64,000 nt of DNA from Montifringilla adamsi (Eukaryota > Chordata > Aves > Passeriformes > Passeridae): NCBI GenBank assembly GCA_017590115.1, contig JAGGNK010008448.1, positions 620,001-684,000 on the forward strand. Direction: 5' to 3'. Both the position numbers and the translations under genes were made by a program. Within the stretch, counting starts at the first letter, position 1. Every line of letters begins with the position of its first letter. The notes beneath the pieces are model-generated. The model was not told the DNA's origin and searched no databases. It saw only the letters and a list, made by a program, of their open reading frames with translations. This document shows positions 57,784 to 64,000 of the stretch, in pieces.

Positions 57784-60700
57784 AGTGGCTCACATATCAT
57801 GTTCCTTTGGAATTTGATTGTCTAAATCATGTAGGAAAAATTCTAGTCTGAGTTACATGTGTACAGTTTAGTGCGTCACTGCTTTAGTATCTTATTCTGT
57901 TTTTTCTGTGACTGAAGGATTTCTAAATTTCTCAAGTCACCAGTAGGACCCCAATCCAACAAGGTTTAAACAACATCAGTAAAATTACAAGGTGCCTGTT
58001 TTCTTTCAGGACTCTCCCCTGTGAAGTCCTTTATGATCAGCATTAGCAGGTGATTCCTCCACCCTGGCAGCCTCTACTGGAGTGAAATACAAGCACTTTT
58101 ACCAGCACTTACCATGGATAATTAACAGCTTAGTTGGGGCTTCAGTATTTACTTGAATTTGCAAGGATGCAAGACTTAGGGAAGCCCAGTCTGATCATTA
58201 TTCACTTCTGAGACAGATGTCCGTGGAAGAGGTTAGTATAGTCCCTGGCTTCTGTGTGAAGCTGGGAGCAGGATTTGAGGGGGTAGGAATGTAGGGAGGC
58301 TATGGGGGAGGGCGGGAATGACAGCATCAGAAGTGAGAAGACTTAAATAGCTGTAGGAGGATGCTGATGGCCACAGAAAAGGGGCAGGAACACCTTTGGC
58401 TACAGCAGAAGTGGCATGACATGTTAAGGGAGAAAGGAAATGTAAAACTGAGAGTCATGCTTAAACTACAGACTATGAAGTGCCTTGTCTGGGGGTGGGC
58501 ATGTAGGGACTGATGCTAAACGAGTAGGTATATTTTGTAAAGCATATTTGAGGGCTCTTAGGCTAAGGAAATTTTAGATGAAGTTTCAGATGTCAGGTCA
58601 GACAAGGGGACAGAGATATAGCATAGCAGCAATGTTAGTGTGAGCAGAGAGCGAATAAAAGGTCTTGGCTCATTCTACAGAGATACAAAGATCATGCAGC
58701 ATTTTCCAAAGCCCTGTAGCAATCAGGTACTCTTGCAGTTGATCCCATGGACTGGGCATCCATATCCCCTTGGCTCTTCAGACTATCCTCGTCTCTTCAG
58801 TGAACTCTTGCTATCCCACTTGGTGTGATAAAAGAAACTGCTAAAACTGGAGGCTGCTGAGTGTTATGCTGCCTCTATTCAAATCTCTAATGAGCTCCTC
58901 CTTGTAGCTCTAGGTTTAATTAGTTTTCATTGCAATATTAATGATCCAAACAAACCATTTTAACTTTCCTGTTGCACAGCTGGAATCTTCTTATTTAGTA
59001 TTGTACTCTATAAGGGAATCACACCAACTTCCTCTCCCCTCCCCCATTTCTGCCATTAATATGCATTAAAATCTCAGTCTCACTGGCATAGAATTTCAGA
59101 CCTGCTATAAAACTCTAATAATATCTAAAAATGGCAAGGCTGAACTAGTGACAGAGCCTTATCCAAATAATGCAAAGATAGATTTCTCCTAGAGTTTGAT
59201 GGAAACAATGATTAATATTTCATTCATTTATTTACAGTCTATCAGCATTTACGAAGATTTGTTCATTCCTTTGAGCATACATAAAATCTCTCCTGAACTC
59301 CTTAGTATTAGAGAAGAAATGTCTAATCTGTCAGTCTTCACCAAAAATGCCTGCTTTCTCTCTTTATTTTCCCCTCAGGAGAAGGGCATACCCTGCTCTT
59401 CCCAGTGTAGGTCTGAAGACTGCCTACCTCAAAGTCTTCCCCTATCACAATGGACTAGATGCATCTCACATTTCCCTCTGAAATTCCCAAGAGTGAAGAT
59501 TTAGAGGAGAGCAGAAACCCCCTGGTGTGTTTCACCTCCTGGACTCACTGTGACTTGTGAAGCCTTAAATAAATTGGACTGTAGATATTCTGGGCATCTT
59601 CCTGTTGAAGGATCCTAGAGAAGACTAGACTCTCTGAAGGACTGACATGGAATCTTGACAGCACCTTCTTCTTTCAAGCCATAGAAATAATGAAAATGTT
59701 GGTTGCAAGAAAGCTCAGAATTTCTTGCTTAAACTCCTCCTCAGAGCTGGTCTGTTGCTGTCACAAAATCTGGTCAGTTTTGGCTTTTTCCTGTTTAGAA
59801 ATGGATGCTTTCTAGGAGCCTGAAGAGCTGTGCTCTGCTGAGAGGCTGTCAGCAGCTGGATAAAAGGATGTGTCAGCTGCGCAAGACAAGTCAAGATACA
59901 ACTGTGAAAGTGCAAAATAGATTCAGCACCACTTGCAAAAAGTAATTTCATTGGGACTTACTCCCATAAGTGCTCACATTGTTTTTGAAAACAGGACGTT
60001 AGAGTGTGCCCATGAAGATCTAGAAATGCTGTGTGATTGCTGGCTCTGTTGTTGCCTGCAGGGTCTAAGTCCAAGAGAGGAACAAGTGACTTGATTGCAG
60101 AGCACCATCCCCATGACCCATGTAGTGGAGAGCCGGAGGTGCCTCCCCTGGAGCCCCTGCAGCGTTTCCTCCTGCATGACCCTATCCTGCCCCTTCTGCA
60201 AGAGGGCTGTCCTCACAGAGCACTTCAGGAATTCATCAAGCCACATGGGAGCTAAGCTCACAATTCTCTCCTTAAGTCAAGCATTTATGGTTCTGTAGAT
60301 CTTCTTGAAACCTACAGCAATTCAGTAAATGCAGGAAAGCAATTGTATCATCAAGGTCTCTGGCTGCTGCTCGTGTTGGGAGAATCAGCCAGGAGAAAGG
60401 CTGGATACTGATGGTCAGGACTTCACTCAGGGGTCCCAAGGTTTCTCCGGTTGTGTAGAACTGTAAAAATAAAAATCTCCACCTCCACCTATGTGTTTTA
60501 AATACCATTTCTTTTTCTGCCTGCCTAGCTGCCTGAATAGAGACTTTTAGTGTGTGGGTATCCTGACTTATGGGACTCATGGCCCATGGCACATTTGTCT
60601 GCAGCACCAGTTTCTTGAATATTCATATCAGAGAGCTGATTTTGCTATTGCTGTTGTGCTGGTTTACTTCATATTTGTCATTCATTTGTTGAATGGGAGT

Positions 60701-63700
60701 ATAACCTACAAAAGCACTTTGTCAAGCTGACAGGTATTTGTCCAAAGTGCTTCTGCTGAAAAGTTGTTGATAACTAACTTATTTGCTCCCATGTAGGAGA
60801 AATCAAGAGGATGTGTTATCCCTTCAGAAATCAAGAGAGTAGACAGGGTAGAGGAGCAGCCAGGGAAATGAGGGATGCTATCTCTTTGCTCATCTGCAAA
60901 AAGTGGAGGTAAGATTGAACTGAAAACACAATCAGAATCATATCCTGACACTGTGACAGGGTGATACAGCCTGCACCCTCAGGAATGTGTGGCATTGTGG
61001 AGGATATAGGGAGCACAGCTTCTAGGTGGGCTGTACCCAAGTTGGGAAGGACATCTTCAAGAAAGGAATATCACAACAACAGGGAGATAATTTCCCTGAG
61101 GTTTCATGTCACCAGAGCTGCCTTTAGTGTTTTGTTGCAATTGACAGTACCACAGCAGGAAAATGAGCAGTTTAAATGCACTTCTTACTCTAAATGCAAC
61201 TGTTACTTAAGATTAAAATTAGTAAGATCTCTTATCACTGCCAGCTAACCACAGCTTACCACACAAATATCTCCCTTACTTGGTTTCCAGGGGCTTATTG
61301 TCTTCCCTTGGCTGCCAACATAATTATGTGTGGTTTCTTCCTAACTCAGTTCTGCCAGAAAGATGAACTTTAGTTTAGGTTCTTATCAAGAGGACTTTCA
61401 GTCTGTTCTATTTCTTCAGAGTCACACCTGAGGCATCCAAAGAGGCCAGCAAGATCCAGAGAAGGGAGATGGGCATTAAGGTTAAGCCAGAAAACTGCTG
61501 GGCACTAACCCCCTCACTGCCTTGGCAGCAGTCAGCACAGCATGTGTAATTGCAGCTTCAGTGACCTGCTCCGCTCTTTCTTCAGCCAGCAGCCCCTTGG
61601 TCAAAATACTGCTGTAAAGCTCAAACCAAAGGGATTATACCGAGGGATTATACCAAGGGATGGATCTGCTTGAACAGAATAGTTTTCTAAATTGAATTAA
61701 ATTGCTGTTTAAAGAGTGCTTCCTTCAGTGACAGAAGTGTGATTTTACCTCTTTCTATTCCTTGTATCTCTGCAAAAATGAACCACCTGAGGGGACAGCT
61801 TCATGCCTCTCCATATCTGGTAATTTCCACTAAAACTGAGCCAACTTTTGATAGCAAAATGTACATTTTTCAGTGATGTTTGAATTAAGAGCCTTGGTTA
61901 ATTTACTGCTCCCAGACTAAATCACATGGCTCTTAGAGAAACATCATTTTATCTCATACCAAACACGTTTTTCATTGCTGATGGGGCTGACAACATCTCG
62001 TGAAGAGGCAAGACTTCAGGAGAGCAGATGCTTTATAGTATTTCTATTTGCTTTCCATTTTGAATCTGTGCACCACCAGCTAGATTTTTCTTTAGCAGCT
62101 GAACATAACTCATGGTTTTGAGAGGCACTGAGGACTGACAGCCTTATGTAGAAACCATTTAATGGCACTTTTCTCCCTTTAAATGAAAGAATCATTTCTT
62201 GTGCTGAAACAAACATAAAAATTGATATGTTTTTGGCATAAGTTGGTGTTGCTGCATTAAATACTGAATCTTCTGTCTCCCCATAGAAGCAGGAGGGCCA
62301 GGAACCTTGCCTTAGGTACAGGCACTCTGAAGAGAGAATCGCAGACACTCACCTGCAATTTCAGCAAGAGCATTTCCGAAGACAAATAGACTGCAGGAAC
62401 CAGGTGCATTTATGGTTGGTCATGAATAAAGAATAATTATATTAAAGGTGTAGGGTTGGCTGGGCAGCCTTCCTATTCTGGAATTGGAATCTCCTCTTAA
62501 AATCTTGAGCCATTTAGCTTGTGATTGAAAGCTGCATGATGTTTCCACATTGGAGCTCACTGCAGGGAAAAGCTTAAAGCTGTCAGTTGTTCCAAAAGCT
62601 AATGGAGACATTAAAAATATAGCAGCTTACTGGGGAGAAAACAGGGTGTGTGGGGAACACGTGTTACTAGCATATGCTGTAACTGGACTGTAAGTGGTCT
62701 CCACATATTCATGAATGATGGCTGACCTCTACTCTGCTAGGGCACATGTGTGCATGTCCATCATGACAACACACTCTGAACTTACTCTATCAGAGGCTCT
62801 TGGGAACATAATCCTGATATCTGTCTCCAAATATAACTCTGCTGGTCTGCAATATAAGGCAGTGAGGAGAGCTGCTGCACCCAGGAGCCATTTGGAAACT
62901 GCTGCAGTGATATTCAGAGATCTCTGTGCCTGGTTAATGACCTTCTTCGCTAAGAGGCAAATGTCTGCAGCTTGTAAAAGAAAAAGATGCCTCTGAATGC
63001 CTTTCCACTTTTAAAAGCTCCTCAATGCCGGCTCAGCAGAGCAAGTGAAACCCACAAGTGGCAGTTCTTGCTGTGTCTGTACTGTAAAAATGTATGCAGC
63101 CATGCATCTGGACAGGGAGGCTTGTCCCAAGCAGGGGACTGGGAATAATTCTTGGAACTGCCTCCAACTTAGAGCTAGAGGTTTGACCTGAGCCAAATCA
63201 CTAACTAGGAACTGTTTCAGTCAGTTCCTGAGGAAATAAGTCAGTGTCCTTCTTTTTAATCTGTTTGTAAAACAAGACTGCAGAGCAGTTCACAGGGGAT
63301 TGGGAAAGACTCATTCATTTGTATTTAAAGAATACCAGGATCTTTGGAGAAAAGTTCCTTATTAGAGCAATAATGAATACAAAAAATAAGAACAATTCTG
63401 TTATCACATGGAAATTGCAGAGATCAGCATCACTTGACTATAACTTTATTTGTCCTGTGGATTACAGCAAAAGAACAAATCATCCTCTCTAAGTGTTTTT
63501 GAATATGGAGGATGAAAGTTATATATTGAGATCTTTTAAAAGAAAATTAAAACTTTAACTCTGAGGTGTGTGTAATAAAATGGCACTTTAATTCTCTAGT
63601 GAGCCATGCAAGCTTCTTCTGTTAATTTATTCACTTCTTTTCTTTTTGTGCTTCATGTAATATTCTGAAATTATTAATGTGGCAATATATTTGACCACAA

Positions 63701-64000
63701 AAACCTGCCTTCTAGTGTTGTTAAGATTGTGAATTAACTCCACAATGGAAGGCATTTCTGACTTCAAGGCAAAGAGATCATGCTTGGGATAAAATTATTA
63801 ACAGCATGACAGATATGCAAGAACTTCTAGCAGAGATTTTCTCAGGTGTCTTGCCATGATGTGTCTGCAGGCTTAGGTCTGTCCAGCCTGTGGTATTCCA
63901 GCATTCAGTATTGTGTCTCTGTAGTGCAGACACCTGAGCTGCTGTGACCCCTGGGACACAGCACAATTCCCCCTGAGCAGCACTGCAAGCACTGCTGTGC

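Larger units (their letters stand above)
50560..64000. other. Intergenic region right of TMEM273, no gene recognised
   Basis: About 13 kb. In human the next gene here is C10orf71 on the opposite strand with a very large coding exon; no such open frame exists in the window. Open frames up to 161 codons (53082-53567, plus) have no recognisable domain. A GT microsatellite (51069-51096) and a CR1 relic (57599-57783) are the only recognised elements. A minus-strand CAG|GTGAGT donor at 62353 is noted as a possible non-coding exon. Confidence 0.6.

Overview
The window looks like vertebrate, most likely bird, nuclear DNA. Coding sequence is a few short exons with GT-AG introns. One promoter is a CpG island. 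Interspersed repeats are sparse, and the one clear transposon relic is a 3' fragment of a CR1 LINE, the dominant avian LINE. I cannot name the species. No bacterial, plasmid, CRISPR or phage structure is present.

Two genes are supported, both on the minus strand. (1) VSTM4 (V-set and transmembrane domain containing 4) enters at about 14.8 kb and runs off the left edge. Exons 1-5 are present with matching splice phases: signal peptide (14724-14778), Ig V domain (9181-9579), stalk (5452-5520), transmembrane helix (4528-4635) and a short juxtamembrane exon (1982-2015). The remaining cytoplasmic exons lie left of position 1. (2) A small type I membrane protein gene that I identify as TMEM273 (human C10orf128) lies at 41379-50386. 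Its four exons join in phase to a 108-residue protein: signal peptide, short ectodomain, transmembrane helix and short tail. The order VSTM4 then TMEM273, same strand, matches human 10q11. The mammalian gene between them there, FAM170B, was not seen.

Region by region: 1-14.8 kb is VSTM4 exons and introns; 14.5-15.05 kb is its CpG island and a long polypyrimidine tract; about 15.1-41.4 kb is non-coding intergenic sequence; 41.4-50.4 kb is TMEM273, whose first intron holds a minisatellite of about 44 copies of a 20-bp unit with higher-order periodicity (47989-48871); 50.5-64 kb is intergenic with a CR1 relic at 57.6 kb. Long open frames over the minisatellite and the CpG island are by-products of composition.

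The points most worth following are the TMEM273 model (short, divergent, easily missed by gene finders), its possible alternative 3' splicing through a 25-nt microexon, and the ordered minisatellite inside it. I found no convincing new biological system.
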